64,000 bases of DNA from Ophiobolus disseminans (taxonomy: Eukaryota > Ascomycota > Dothideomycetes > Pleosporales > Phaeosphaeriaceae). The stretch is from NCBI GenBank assembly GCA_010093685.1, contig MU006248.1, positions 1 to 64,000 of the forward strand, read 5' to 3'. A program made the translations under genes and the position numbers. Each line of letters starts with the position of its first letter. Within the stretch, counting starts at the first letter, position 1. The notes below the pieces were generated by a model. It saw only the letters and a list, made by a program, of their open reading frames with translations. It did not search any database and was not told the origin of the DNA. Below, piece after piece: positions 1 to 11,814 of this stretch.

Positions 1-146
1 CAGGGCAAAAGTGAGAAGAAGGTTGTTGTATTGAGAGAGCTACATAGAGCGATTATATACACAACATGATGAGTAAGCCAGTGACTAAGAGTCACGTGGA
101 GATGCAGTCCACAGTGTACCATGTGAACTGAGGTGCTAGGCTGACA
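1..146 (+). mobile_element. Solo LTR copy 1 (cut by window edge)
   Basis: This segment matches, base for base over most of its length, the repeats at 15094-15255 and 20078-20238. Its left end is missing because the window begins inside it. The right end closes with GGCTGACA at 146, as in the other copies. No coding capacity is seen. Orientation is arbitrary: plus here means the same way round as copies 2 and 3. Confidence 0.85.
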
Positions 147-1347
147 GACAACTACAAGAAGAGAGTGTTAAAATTCATCGCAGATGTTTTGCATCAGGAA
201 CTGAAGGTCTTCTGGAAGCCCCTGGTGGGAGAATAAACGATTGCTGTGCGGATACCAAGAATCTTGGGAGTTGCACACTGGACGCGAAGCCTTCGAAGCG
301 TATGTTATGTCGCGGGATGCGTCACTATTCTGTATTCTGGAGGGTTCATGCATGCCTATCTACACTGGGGACGAATAATGCTGAGTGTGGGTTCTGGAAG
401 GTCTGCTCGCTTACAATGCACCGACACCAACGTTGAGGCCGCCATCCGCCCTAAAATTGCTTATTCTAGTCACATCCTGAAGACGTGATACTGGCCGAAG
501 TTGGAAGGTTGATAAAGCATTGGTCAATGCGTTGCACTCGGTCGATGCCCAGGCTGGGCTGTTTCGGAGCGACGCACTCCAGTTCCCTCACCGAATGACA
601 AGAACACCCGTGAACGGGAGACCGTTTTGTCTTTCGGCAATAAACATCCGTCGAAAGATATTGCGGCACACCGTGAGATAGACTGACAGCTTTCTAACGA
701 TGGAATTGATGCGGTCAGAGAAGAGCGTGGGAGGAAGCACGCTGCAGCCGCACCTGGATCGGTTGCCCTGCGGCGGAAGCCATGACCTCCTTGCAGCCAC
801 CCATATCCTAGTCTAGAACGCCTTCCCTTCACCATGCAGCACAGTCAAACAACGCTTCTTATTATGTGCGCAAACAAATTACTTGGATCTAGGTTATACC
901 CGCAAACATGTACCGAAGCCACAGCCCAATGATATTCGAATGCGGGCATTGACTGGGAATGTCTCGATACTTCTAGGGCTCGAACGTGCTGGTTGTTTCG
1001 GACGGTTATCACCGATATGAATGATGCAAACATGGGCGCGACCTCTTACTATGATACATCACCAGCAACGAAGGCACAAAATTATTTAAGACGTACGCTA
1101 GCCGACAGCCGAAGATGGATAGGAATAAGCATGGGCCGGAGAGGAATGCATTACATCGGAAATGCTGGGAAGGGTTGGCAAGGCGGTGAAACAGATTTTG
1201 CCGGGCACTGATATGGTGGAATATTGAATGCATTGATTTTGCTATTGCTAAGACATGACTGTGCTACTTTCTTGAAACGGCCATCCACGACATGGAATTG
1301 TTCGAGACAATCTCAGTCTTGACCAAGATAGCACCATAATTGACCAC
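147..1347. other. Intergenic, no gene recognised
   Basis: Only short overlapping reading frames on both strands are present, none with a recognisable motif, codon pattern or splice structure. No tRNA-like fold or repeat was noticed. Confidence 0.5.
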
Positions 1348-3063
1348 TCAATTCTTCTTCTCCCGGCGCTGCTGGTCCTTCAGTTCCTGCAACATGAGCT
1401 TAGCGCGATTGACTGCTACGACATCTGGATGCCGCCCAGCCAACATTTGGTCGACCATCGACCGCAAGGGCGGAAAGATCAACAAGTTCTCGCGGATATA
1501 CTGGTGTACTTGGCTAAGCCGAACATGATAGTCCTTGCGGGTAAGGGCAAGGCGGATAGCCCGTGTTAGGAGTCGAGCACCATCGCCCTGAGGCATATTC
1601 ACAACGCCATCGGAAAGATCGACCAGAAAGTAGTCGATAAGGCCATGCATGGTACGATGATCATGCGGGACCCACTGTTTAGCGGTGAAACATGTTGTTT
1701 TCCATGGCTTACGATCCCTGAAACCGCCCTTCTTCAATCCCACGATGGTGTCGCTCGCAGCCTGTAGCCACTTAAGCACAGTATTGCCACGTTTGTTCTG
1801 TGGCTTAACAAACCCGCGAACAAAGTTGATATAAGCCGCCATGTCTTGAGGCGACCAGCCATTCTGAGCCAAACGGAAAATCATATCGTGCCATTTGAGA
1901 TGATGCGGGAAGAAGGTTAAGAGTTCCTCAGCTGAGATCTCAATGTCACGCAGCAAACGTAGATCGACACACTCAGGCGTGATTGTGCTGTGTACTGTGC
2001 TATATGGCGAGAGCGGGGAGTAACAAAACATATGTATGTCATCGTCAGTGATGGGTGGTACTGGTATACCAAGCGGAGCAGCTTTTTGCTCGACAAAACG
2101 TTGCGTGAGCATACGCTGCAGACCCCATGGTCGTGCATGTACGAGTTTCCGGTGGTTGCGACACGTGCCGATCAAGCGAGCAGCCGGCGATGCGAAAACC
2201 GCAACCTCGTTGTTGGAAGCAGCGGAAATATCTACATCACCACCTTGATACTCAATGAAGGACAGGCCATCGTCCTCTTCATTGTTGCTGTCCACGAGCA
2301 GCTGCTTCTTCGAAGGGGCGGCGGGAACGTCACAGCTGTCACTTCGCTTCCGCTTATTCTCTGGAGTCTGGACACGTTGAGTAAAGGATACACCGTGTGC
2401 TGATTGCACGGCTAGCTCGAGCGCTGTGTGCGACTCAGAAGGGATGAAGCTGGGCTCATTCCACTGATGCTGTTCGGTTTGATAAGCCTGAGGGCCATCT
2501 GTGAGACCACTCATCAAGGCATTATACTCAGCAGCAGGTCTCGGAATCCATTGACAGGGTTGGGCGGCTGTTTGAACGGATTGCGAGGAGTCTTCTGGAA
2601 CCTGATTTGGAGACGGAGGTGGCGTAGCCATGTTCGTCAGTGCCCCTAAATCAACAGGATCGAGTGCAGACCGACCGGACCAAGCCATCGACGGTCGCAC
2701 ATCGATCGATTGGTAAGCCTGATTCGGTGCGAATATGGTATGCGAAGCGAAGTCTGAGAACGGCTGAACGACACTGGCGTGAGAAATGCTAGCTTCTAAT
2801 TCCCGCAACACCTTTTCTTCTTCTTTGCTCATCGGAACATGCACAGGATTATCCAAGTTCTGGATCAAGTTCTCGGAATCTGCTGAAAGAGGATTCATTG
2901 TTTGCTGGGCATTTGGGTCACACCATAGAGACGGATCTAGTGGTGACGATGGTGTCCAAACCTCCGCAAGCCATTGTGAAGCAGCCGGTTCATTGTTCGT
3001 TTCCTCTTCCCAGATTTCAGTCAGTGTACGACACTCATTCATGTTCAGTTGTTGGTCGCTCAT
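1348..3063 (-). CDS. Family member A: two-motif nuclear-like protein, intact
   Basis: Unbroken 571-codon frame on the minus strand. I start it at the ATG whose codon is 3063-3061 (MSDQQLNMNE); the frame is open 44 codons further upstream but that stretch is hydrophobic, unlike the rest. Residues 1-360 are acidic, Ser/Pro/Gln-rich and probably disordered, with a basic KRKR patch that could be a nuclear signal. Motif 1 lies at about 366-418 (ISAEELLTFFPHH, then GWSPQDMAAYINFVRGF). Motif 2 lies at about 483-526 (DGARLLTRAIRLAL, RLSQVHQYI). Both recur in the same order in five other loci in this window. The C-terminus is basic. No catalytic residues or known domain are recognised; function unknown. 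It has no intron, whereas member C has one inside motif 1. Confidence 0.8.
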   Translation of the reverse strand: MSDQQLNMNECRTLTEIWEEETNNEPAASQWLAEVWTPSSPLDPSLWCDPNAQQTMNPLSADSENLIQNLDNPVHVPMSKEEEKVLRELEASISHASVVQPFSDFASHTIFAPNQAYQSIDVRPSMAWSGRSALDPVDLGALTNMATPPPSPNQVPEDSSQSVQTAAQPCQWIPRPAAEYNALMSGLTDGPQAYQTEQHQWNEPSFIPSESHTALELAVQSAHGVSFTQRVQTPENKRKRSDSCDVPAAPSKKQLLVDSNNEEDDGLSFIEYQGGDVDISAASNNEVAVFASPAARLIGTCRNHRKLVHARPWGLQRMLTQRFVEQKAAPLGIPVPPITDDDIHMFCYSPLSPYSTVHSTITPECVDLRLLRDIEISAEELLTFFPHHLKWHDMIFRLAQNGWSPQDMAAYINFVRGFVKPQNKRGNTVLKWLQAASDTIVGLKKGGFRDRKPWKTTCFTAKQWVPHDHRTMHGLIDYFLVDLSDGVVNMPQGDGARLLTRAIRLALTRKDYHVRLSQVHQYIRENLLIFPPLRSMVDQMLAGRHPDVVAVNRAKLMLQELKDQQRREKKN

Positions 3064-3149
3064 ACCGACTGACTGTGATTCTGGGTTTGGAATGATGCAG
3101 TTGTACTCTGACCACTGGGAAATTATGATTATATAGATTGGGGAGTTTT

Positions 3150-3479
3150 TCACCACTGCCAGTGACCTATGCTCTGTGAAGGCATAGAAACGCATCGAAT
3201 CTTATCGCTGCGGACATTGCGCGCCGACTCTGAATAGGTGAAATAATGACTGGCCGTATAGTGAACGGTCGATGCTATTGCGCTTCGTGTAAGGCCATCT
3301 CTACAAGGTGCGAACTTCTGGCAGGAATCGTTATACCGTGTCATCAAACCAGACTCTAAACGAATATTGGTCAGGGAAAGGACACTTACGACGGGACTGC
3401 CAAAGAACAATGCATTTGAAATGCACACGACAACCACGAGCGTTGCGAGGGCGAGAGTCGGACGGGTAAGATGCAACAT
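3150..3479 (-). CDS. Candidate small secreted protein
   Basis: 109-codon frame beginning MLHLTRPTLALATL, a positive N-terminus followed by a hydrophobic core and a small-residue cleavage region, i.e. a plausible signal peptide of about 24 residues. The remaining ~85 residues have four Cys and no recognised domain. A GTAAGT donor occurs after codon 30, and a 72 bp in-frame intron ending CCAG is possible; the frame stays open whether or not it is removed. It lies upstream of, and is oriented like, family member A, with its 3' end overlapping that gene's longest possible 5' extension. Could be spurious. Confidence 0.35.
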   Translation of the reverse strand: MLHLTRPTLALATLVVVVCISNALFFGSPVVSVLSLTNIRLESGLMTRYNDSCQKFAPCRDGLTRSAIASTVHYTASHYFTYSESARNVRSDKIRCVSMPSQSIGHWQW

Positions 3480-4375
3480 CTAGGCACACCATGGTATTAC
3501 GCACGGGATGCTCGTGATACTCTAGGTATCAAATGGGAATCATGGTCTTTGTGATGGAACAACGAGCAAGCGATACCTGGCATCTGGATGCACGGAACTC
3601 ATGGGGCGGCTTTATGCTATACCGAATATGGTTAGAGTCGCTCGCTCATCCGAACTTCCGACTCCGCACACCTGCAACCTCACGCCTTGCTTCTTCCCCA
3701 TAATCATCATACGCCGTAAACTGTATCGCTACATGTTCAATACCGGTACGGAGATGTAACTGGTCAAGGTGCGGCGACTACTCGCCAAGACTGTCCACTG
3801 AACACCAGTAGTTTCCACCACGACCAAGAGAAAAGCTGGATCAGTCGACGAGAAGACCACTAGAACCTCACATCAGACGATCCCGGCCCGTTATACCAAC
3901 ACATTCTCGCTGCTAATTTCAATGAACCTTTACGACTCAATCCAGATCACTACAAGGGAGGATATGGAACAGCTGAGATACAATAGGCTCACACACCACC
4001 TCGTACCACGCCTCTGCGTCGGCTTGCGATTTGCCGCGCTCTTTGGTGTATCTAGTACATTCGTGTCCGTCACATAAGGCCTTCGCTCGCTTGGTGACTC
4101 GAAACTACTACCAGAGGCAGTGTTCTAGTCCGCACCAGATGATATAGAAGTCGATCATGGTATCAGATATCACCTGGGCAATCAATGCTTGATATTCCTC
4201 CGGGAGCACCAACATGCATGCTCACCGTGGCTTTTATGCAAGTATGGAACAGCAGTCTAAACCCATGATACAAAATTGTAATGATGATTCAGATGCCCGA
4301 TAACATCAATCATCCGGCAAGCCACCTCTCTGTACACAATCAGTTCATCATCTCGAGCTCACCACTGTCAGCAAC
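3480..4375. other. Intergenic, nothing recognised
   Basis: About 900 bases with no long reading frame, repeat or RNA-like fold noticed. It would contain the promoter of the small secreted-protein locus at 4376. Confidence 0.5.
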
Positions 4376-4724
4376 ATGAGATTCAAATTTGTCGCTATCT
4401 TTCCTCTCCCTCGGCGTCCTGCTATCCGCTGAACCCGTTCCTAAAGGCGGTGGTGACGACTACCAGAAGAAGCCCGAAAGATGTACCTCGACGTCCACCA
4501 CCACGGCTAAATCAACGAGCACAATTCCGCTGCTGTCTACCACCACATACACCACAAGCTTCTGCAGCGTCACGAACGCTGTGCCCTTCACCACCGGTAA
4601 CATGACCTGGAACGAGCAAAGCTGCACGCAAATCGTCCACAAGACAAGCACAACCGACTACAGCCTGCAATGGGGCTGCGAAACGAGCACAGTCACGACT
4701 GCGTACACGATGGGCAACAACTGA
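4376..4724 (+). pseudogene. Small secreted cysteine protein, one-base frameshift in signal peptide
   Basis: An ATG at 4376 opens MRFKFVAIF, a typical signal-peptide start, but the frame closes after 18 codons. Shifting by one base in the run near 4399-4403 joins it to the frame starting near 4389, which continues the hydrophobic core (LSLGVLLSAEPVPKGGG) and runs to TGA at 4722-4724. The mature part would be about 95 residues, Thr/Ser-rich with four Cys spaced as two pairs, ending TAYTMGNN. This is the layout of a small secreted or effector-like protein; no family is recognised. Either the gene is disabled by one extra base or the base is a sequencing error. Confidence 0.5.
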
Positions 4725-5125
4725 AGCTCGGCCTTTGGTGAACCATGGCGTAGGATGTGTCTGGCGTAGAGGCGGAATGGGCTAGAGTTTCTTTCGGGGA
4801 AGTCTTACGTTATATTTTGGACATTCTACTTTTGACATGCGATCGCAACAGCCTTCTACAGTAGTGCAATGAATACAAAGTTTTTTTTAATGCTGTGCAC
4901 ATGATCGCAATTGTTTGTGTCTGGTATTAGGCCGCCTCGACAAACTAGTGATCTAAGTCATAGCCAGGTTGTCATCGCACAGTGCATATTTATATGATGG
5001 TGTATGTACCAAACGTCTTTACAATCGCGTTGACAGATCGTGAGGATGTCCAGGTGTCAATGTTCAAGATTCCGGCGTCGTTGCTCAGCTCATTGCGCAC
5101 AATAATAGTTCTAGCAAAGTATGCA

Positions 5126-7853
5126 TCACAACTTTTTTACCAACATCATATAGCCACTATGAAACTCTTTCTCGACGTGTTCATACAGCAACCGATGCCA
5201 CTCTGTCGTTCGCGAGAATGAACGCCATCGCCAATCCTCGTGGACGATCGAGGCGGTGGATACTTCACTCGGAATAACCATCAGCTCGATATACTTTGCC
5301 GAGCATATTTCAGAGGATTCGGATTGGGCCATCAATGAAAAACTTGAAAAGTTTGCACAGGCTGTACCTAGGTACACAAGCTCTCCAGTCTCGCATAGCA
5401 TGAGAATGCATACTGATGACGAGGGGTTATAGGAAGGCGGTGGAGACTACACGTTTCATCATTGCCACGACAGAGCTGAACCGCTTGCACTGCGCGCGCA
5501 GGGTCCTACCTCCTCAGAATCCACATCCGCGGGCACGATTCTGTTCTAGATCGACCATATCATCTGGCCCATGTGAATTCTCATACTGGGGAGGCAAAGG
5601 GGTCGCCACCCGATTGCATTCTACCTCAACCCGGACTCGATCAATGCGCAACGTCGTGCTCACCACCATAAGCTGCGGCTGTTGGACACCCAATCCCCAA
5701 ACCCGAGCAATATTCCTCATCATTGCGGGTATTGAAGAGCTATCGGTATGCTACCTCTCTCGCGTCGCGAAAGACAGAAGATGTTCGGCGCTCCATGACG
5801 CTGCGCTAAATCACTCCTTTTCTGGCCCACTTCGGCCTTACAATCATCCCGCAAAATTGCAATCAACATTTAGAGTTCACTCCGCAGAGGATCACCACAA
5901 CCCAGGAGTCGGAGCTTGAAAAGCATCGCTGTGCTATCGCAGTCGTACGCAATGTCGAGCAGCGGCCACCAACACCGAGTATCGTAAGCGCAGATCGATA
6001 TCCATCGACTTCTGTTCACACGCCCGAGACAATCCTGTATACTTAGGCTGCTGAAAATATTCACTGAGCGACAGTGGATCAGAACACATAGCAAGTCGCT
6101 CAAACACCACTCGCTCGCACGCATCTTCACCCATTCTTTTCAAGGAAGTAGTCGCAAAACAGAGCCTGGGAACGCAATAGGTAGTGATGGACCACCCCAA
6201 GTACGTGAGAGCATACGAACATCTTCGGGAGATGGCGAAAGCAAAGCAGTGATCGTCGACATTTGCGAAGCACAACCACTTTGTAAGGTTGCCAATATAG
6301 CCTCGAATTTCGACATGATCAACCACCAATATTTCCATCATCATCTCCTCTAGGGATCCCATCCATGGATGCTCCATGGCACCCGGTTTCATATTGCCAA
6401 GTCTGCATGCTGCAGGACGACGAACCTCGATCACCCCGCCCTCAAACACAGACCAGCATGCTCGCATTCACATTACTGCATCGTGCGCATATAACAATTG
6501 CATCAATACACAAGAGTCACAGGGGTGTTGGAAAGGGTTGGGGGTTGGCCAAGCGTCAGGCGGCCGAGCGCGTGGGCCTTCCCGAGGTCTTCCTCGACCC
6601 GTTGATCGCCATTTCTCGACCACCACGCACCACCTCCTCTCGACCATCAACACCCAGTGCATCACACTGCATCTCGTAATAGTGTCGCGCAATGAATAAT
6701 ATCACAGTATGTTATTGCCGATATGCTGTCGCACCGCAGCGGCTCGACGCGATGTCTACTCAAGGCAGTCACGTAGGCGCACCGACCACCGAAAAGACAC
6801 CGCAACGACGCGACCTTGAGAAGCCTCAACAAGATCTGCGATCATAACACACGTCCAGACTGTGCTTTCCAACTCAGTAGGATGATACAGCTCCATCGAG
6901 AATACATCCATCTCTAGATCACGACGCGCAGAAATTCCACACCGTCGCATCCAAAGAAGTAATACGAGGCCAGCCCTACCAATCAAGTCTGCCAGAATCG
7001 CGGTCTTCGCCGTCGATTTCTTATGATCAATCATAGTTCACTGTAATTTTTTCCTTCTTCCTTCTTTCTCATAGGCCATAAGACTTTGTTGCTTGCCGAC
7101 CCAGCTGGTGTCAGGCCACACCCTCTGGGCAACAAGCACATCGGCTACGTCATATGGACTGACGTCTTCATACCACGGGTACTCCTACTCTAGAGCTCAC
7201 ACACATACCATATAACAGATAAAGCGTGGCTCTCGATCCCGGTCGCAATGTTCGAAGAACTTGTATATGATGGTATAGAATCAGGGATGGCAACCAGCCC
7301 TTACGACACACCATACAGACGACAACCAGGATCATAGGAAAGCCACCGCTCTCGAGCTCTTTTCCATGGACTCGATCGAACTGAGTTGGTCGTAACAGGA
7401 AGTATAGGCCTCATCCCGAGCCTCCTGCACTGCTTTCCGCATGTTCGACAATACACTCGAACGCCCCAAACCAATAGGATCACCATTTAACAACAACTTG
7501 GCAACGAACAGCTGTACCAGTTCCCACGTCTAACAAATTAGATCTCGTTCGTGGGTATTCGCACCGCTGACGTCATATCTTCCGGAGGCGAGAACATAGC
7601 CCTCACATGGCCCACGGCGATAAAGACCACCGTCCATTGAATCGGGGTGGGAGCAAGCTTGTATATACCAAGTTCTATTGAAGATGAAGGCGCCAAAGCG
7701 ATAGTGCAGCTTTGATGCTTGTCCTTCCACAAGACTTGCACCAAAGCACACTGGACACCCAATCACCAACCTTGTCGGATACCCTGTAACCGCAAGTTTC
7801 TTGACGCGGAGCCTACAAGAGGACTTGTACTTCATGATCAAGGGGTTCAGCAA
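5126..7853 (-). other. Possible decayed minus-strand gene fragments
   Basis: Successive minus-strand frames read like fragments of real protein but are broken by stops and shifts: 7853-7530 (SLVEGQASKLHYRFGAF), about 7510-7325 in another frame (NMRKAVQEARDEAYTSCYDQ), 7034-6756, 6467-5934 (ERVVFERLAMCSDPLSLSEY) and 5401-5126 (EWHRLLYEHVEKEF). I recognise no family, and cannot show they belong to one gene. Random frames in moderately GC-rich DNA are the main alternative. Confidence 0.18.
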
Positions 7854-9090
7854 CGACAGTGCTTCTTTTGTATCAAGCTAGTCGAGCTAGTGATACTCCC
7901 AAGCAACCTGTCCTTTCAGCCACCGCTGATTCTGCATTGACGATAAGGGCACCAAGCCATCGCGCTTCGGCAAATCTATCTTGTTCTCGAGAAGAGCCAC
8001 AGCACTTGTCACGAGCTCATGCCATTTAGCAAAACGTCATCATTTCAATCTGCCGAGACACCTCTCAGCGGCAACGATGACGATGAATGTTGGAATGATA
8101 GGAGGAACGCATCTGGTGAAAGGATGATAAGAGTTGGGATGAGGTTGGAAGGGTCACACACCTTCCATGTTCGATGTGGCAACTTCTACATGCCTGATCA
8201 AGGGTGTTCGACAAGAGTTGGGACGAGTTGGTAACTCGCGCCAGTTTGGGATGCAGGTTGGTGAACATGATGCCGGCTTATCATGTTCGCTCTGCCTGTC
8301 ATACAGCAATGGCTTCTTATCCACCCACTGGCATTCAAATGGTCAAATTCCCATTAACCGGGAAGATTCCTTTCTGGATCTTGGTTCCTTGTTCGCCAGA
8401 TCGCGCATGCGCGTTCGACTAATAGATCGCATACAAGCGATATATGTGCAAGAGCTGGAATGGTGTTGTATTTCACACGACAACGATCCATCATGTACCA
8501 CGCCGATACACCTCTCCCTCGAGGAACATACTCGTAGGCAGCTGTGGTCTTTGCGCCTCCCTTGATCTAGACGTCTTGGAAGAGTTCAGATGGGGGTTCG
8601 CGACTTAGGATATATCACCGAAAGTTGGCAAGCATGTCCGTACTGATGAAATCATGCTCGATGCGTGGCTCGTCGGCCAGAGTTGTATTTTAGTAGCCCA
8701 CCGGCGTGTGTTCGCGCTCGCTTGGTTCTACTGATTTGGCACATGCAAGGGCATGACCCCGGCATCGCGTTCGACGGACCCTCAGGATGCTGGCATATTC
8801 TGCACGCTGGTGTTTGTCTCTCATGCGCGGTCGCAATCGGTGCATAGGGTGCGGGCGCTTCGTTCAGATTGGTCTGTCGTTGCCATTCGGAAGAGGTCAG
8901 GCCGCATGTCGTCGATGGTAAGTTGTGTCGCCACGCCGTCGTCTCGCGAAGCAAGCCGAATCGGCCATGTCGTAGGCACATATCTCTGGCGCCTCGCTAT
9001 TGCTGCCAGTCGCGCTGCGTGGCATCCAGCTCAAGCGCCCGCAGCTTTGCTTCGCCCATATGGCATTCAGACCTGCGGTCGTGCTACTAT

Positions 9091-9112
9091 CGCCGCCGCC
9101 GCCGCCGCCGCC
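9091..9112. repeat. CGC trinucleotide microsatellite
   Basis: About seven consecutive CGC triplets. It lies in overlapping unassigned frames on both strands, so it is not evidence for a coding region. Confidence 0.9.
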
Positions 9113-9901
9113 TCGGGTATGCATCGTTCTCGCCTGCCCATCTCCGACGCCCAGCGCTACGCCTCGTGAGCGCCTTCAGTGGTATGCTGCATATGTAGCA
9201 ATGCGCGCGGTTGTCTCTCATGTGCGGTGTGCTCGTCGATGGGCGTGGTGGATTTGCGGCCGGTCGGTCGAGCTGCTGGGCGGGTCTGCTCGCAGTCCGA
9301 CATGCTGCTTACCTTCGTGGCAAGCAGTACCTGTATAAAAATCTCACTAGGGCTGGTGTCGCAGAGAGGCAGGACGAGCGTACAGCTTCGTCGTTATCAG
9401 GGGAGTCGAGGTGGAGATGTCACCGCGACTATGTCGCCGAGATGCTCACCGCATACTTAGCATCCTCGGGACATGGTTACACCCTATAAGCCATCACGGA
9501 GAGCTTGTCGGCGCATTTTCGTCATGCTGAACATACTGTGGTGGGGTTGGGTCAGGACATAGTCGGATGGTTGGAAGACCCTTTTCTTGCGGCAGCCGCG
9601 CTAGCGTGGTTAACGAGTCGGTGCTGAACGACCTCTCCCACCTCTGCCTCTCCCGTTCCACCACCAAAACCGCACAACATACGGAAGACTCGGACGCGAT
9701 ACTCGCCGGGCTCATGACCACCAACTTCGGTACCTCCTAGCGTAGAGGTGCGCGATCGACCCCTATCTCAGCTATCCGGCATACCAGCGCCGGCGCGAGA
9801 GGAGTTCAACCGAACCCTTACGACGCCCCACACGAGCACCCGTTCCAGTCTCATACGTTGTTGTGTCAATACTGCGACACCCTTCTGGCGCCCTCATGAG
9901 C

Positions 9902-11183
9902 ATGGACATAGGCAGCGCGAACACGCCCTCTGCCTCTCCCGCCAATACCGACATGATCGGAATACAGCTGAGATTCAGCATGGAGGATCCTCCGGGTATG
10001 ACCCCCGCATGCAACACTACTAATTTGAGCTGATTGTAGATATCAAATAGATGTCGTGAACGACACACTGAGTTCGCATTGTCGCGCACAGCTCGCCGTG
10101 TTAGGCGCTCACGTCGATGGCAGAGGCTACCTCGACTTTGTCCTAAACCCGAATGGCCCACTTGAACATGACAAAGTGACTTTGGAACTTGTCTTCGAAA
10201 TTACCCGAATCTCCTACAACCAAGCTGCTGAAACAAACGAAGCGCTAGTTCAGCACCGGGCGAGCTTTGCGTTGGATCTACAGCAGGGCTACTACGATAC
10301 GTAATTCGGTCTTGATACCGAAACCGAAGCAGCCCTGGATATGATCGACTTTGGCCCTGAGCAGAAGGAGTGCGATATGCACCAAGATAGTTCGGACGAA
10401 GACGAAGTTGTGGCTCACCCGAGCACGACCTCAACAGCTAGTGCTCTTAGCACAGGTGCACTAGATCCTTCGACCACCATCATAGCCCCAGTCGTCGCAG
10501 ACAATCTGGACGGTTCGAAAGTTCTTCGTGGCAAAAACGCTACTCTATTCCGACATTCAACACCCAAGTATCAGGACGTCCGCGTCCTAGGCACTCTCCC
10601 AATCTCTGCCGAAGAATTGCTTGCCTTCCTTCCGCTCCATTTCTCTTGGTCTTCCTTCCTTGTCCGGCTCAAGCCGAAGGGCTGGTCCATGACGCTGATA
10701 GCCCGCGTGATGTTATACTTCCGCGGGGTCGAAACCGATATCGAGCGTCACAAAGGACTACGCGAACTCTTGGCCAAGCAAGCCAATGTGAGCATTAAGG
10801 AACTTGGCAAAACCCATATTCCGGGATTGGCGCTGGGATCACGGTCGCCACCTGCAATGAGCTCTCTTCAAAATATTACAAGCTCGAACACCGATTGTTC
10901 CCTTTTGCGACTCGTGGAAAGGGTCACTCGTTTCCCGACTGGGAGTGGCAGACGGCTGCTTAACGAGGTCATCCATCACGCCCAGCGCAACAATCATCGT
11001 GGCATTCTCTTGAGTCAGGTTCAACAATATGCTTCCCAATTTGCTCTGACGGACAACGCGAACATCACTCAAGGTGTAGATCCAGATACGGAGTCGGTGG
11101 ACGGCTTCAATGCCATCTGGAGCACGGCATATCCGACGGTCGGAAACACCAAGAGGGGTGCATTGGGTTGGGGAAGATCTTGA
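9902..11183 (+). pseudogene. Family member B, one in-frame stop
   Basis: Exon 1 starts at the ATG 9902 (MDIGSANTPSASPA). A 55 bp intron 9996-10050 (GTATGA donor, CTGAT branch, AAATAG acceptor) joins in frame to exon 2, 10051-11183. The frame would give 408 codons, but codon 116 is TAA (10302-10304); coding resumes in the same frame without any shift. A single C to T change from CAA would explain the stop. After an acidic region (SSDEDEVV) come motif 1 (ISAEELLAFLPLHFSW, then RLKPKGWSMTLIARVM) and motif 2 (GSGRRLLNEVIHHAQ, LLSQVQQYAS). Member C lies 632 bp downstream on the same strand. Function unknown. Confidence 0.75.
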
Positions 11184-11814
11184 GGCATGCTTCTACAGTA
11201 TCGCGTTTGGGCACAAGTATATCTGGTTTGCATGAACCTCGGTCGCATTTTTTGCGGATATCTCCGGGCTCATGAAGATGGGCAAGATGGATGCGACATC
11301 GCTTGGCGAGAGTCCCAAATACTACGTTAGCATGACTGACATGGGTCAAAAATGAGGTAGCATGGTCACGAAAAGTACTGAAATGTTGCATATTCTACAT
11401 TCTAATTTTCGTTCGACCGAAACTAATGCTTGCGATTGTCATACTACATTTGAGGAGTTATGTACGTCCTACCTAGGTAAGGTCGTTGAAACCTCTTTTG
11501 TAAATACTCGCTTATCTATCGATAGGACTCATTGAACAATTGCACACGAGTGATTGTCTGCTCTTGAGGAGATGTGATGACGCACATAGCGAAAATGCTT
11601 AGCGAGCAGCTCTGAGTTTTCTTTCACTGCTGCGCACTTTCACGCCCTGTGTCGGGTGTGCGGGCGAAGCCAATCACCGGCAAGTATGTGTGCACCCACG
11701 GCCTATTAGAGCAAAACTTGCATTACTCGTCACTATACAATATATATCACTTCATCGGCCGCTCCCCTCAACTAGAATACTGCACGGCATCGCCATTGGC
11801 ATCCGTGAAACACT
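11184..11814. other. Intergenic between members B and C
   Basis: No gene recognised. This 631 bp must hold the promoter of member C; a TATA-like TATATAT lies about 70 bp upstream of its ATG. Confidence 0.5.

Larger units (their letters stand above)
4725..9901. other. Long gene-poor stretch with decayed coding fragments
   Basis: More than 5 kb without a convincing intact gene. Reading frames up to about 177 codons occur on both strands, mostly overlapping. Between 8.6 and 9.8 kb the sequence is GC-rich, which lengthens random frames. The minus-strand fragments at 5.1-7.9 kb are described separately. Confidence 0.4.

Noticed and set aside
1348..3195. Longer start for family member A at 3195
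   Set aside because: It adds a hydrophobic Ile-rich stretch unlike the rest and unlike other members, and needs to overlap the secreted-protein candidate; the ATG at 3063 fits better.
8652..9489. Several 90-140-codon frames on both strands
   Set aside because: They overlap each other in GC-rich DNA, are Arg/Ser/Cys-rich, use non-ATG starts and show no motif.
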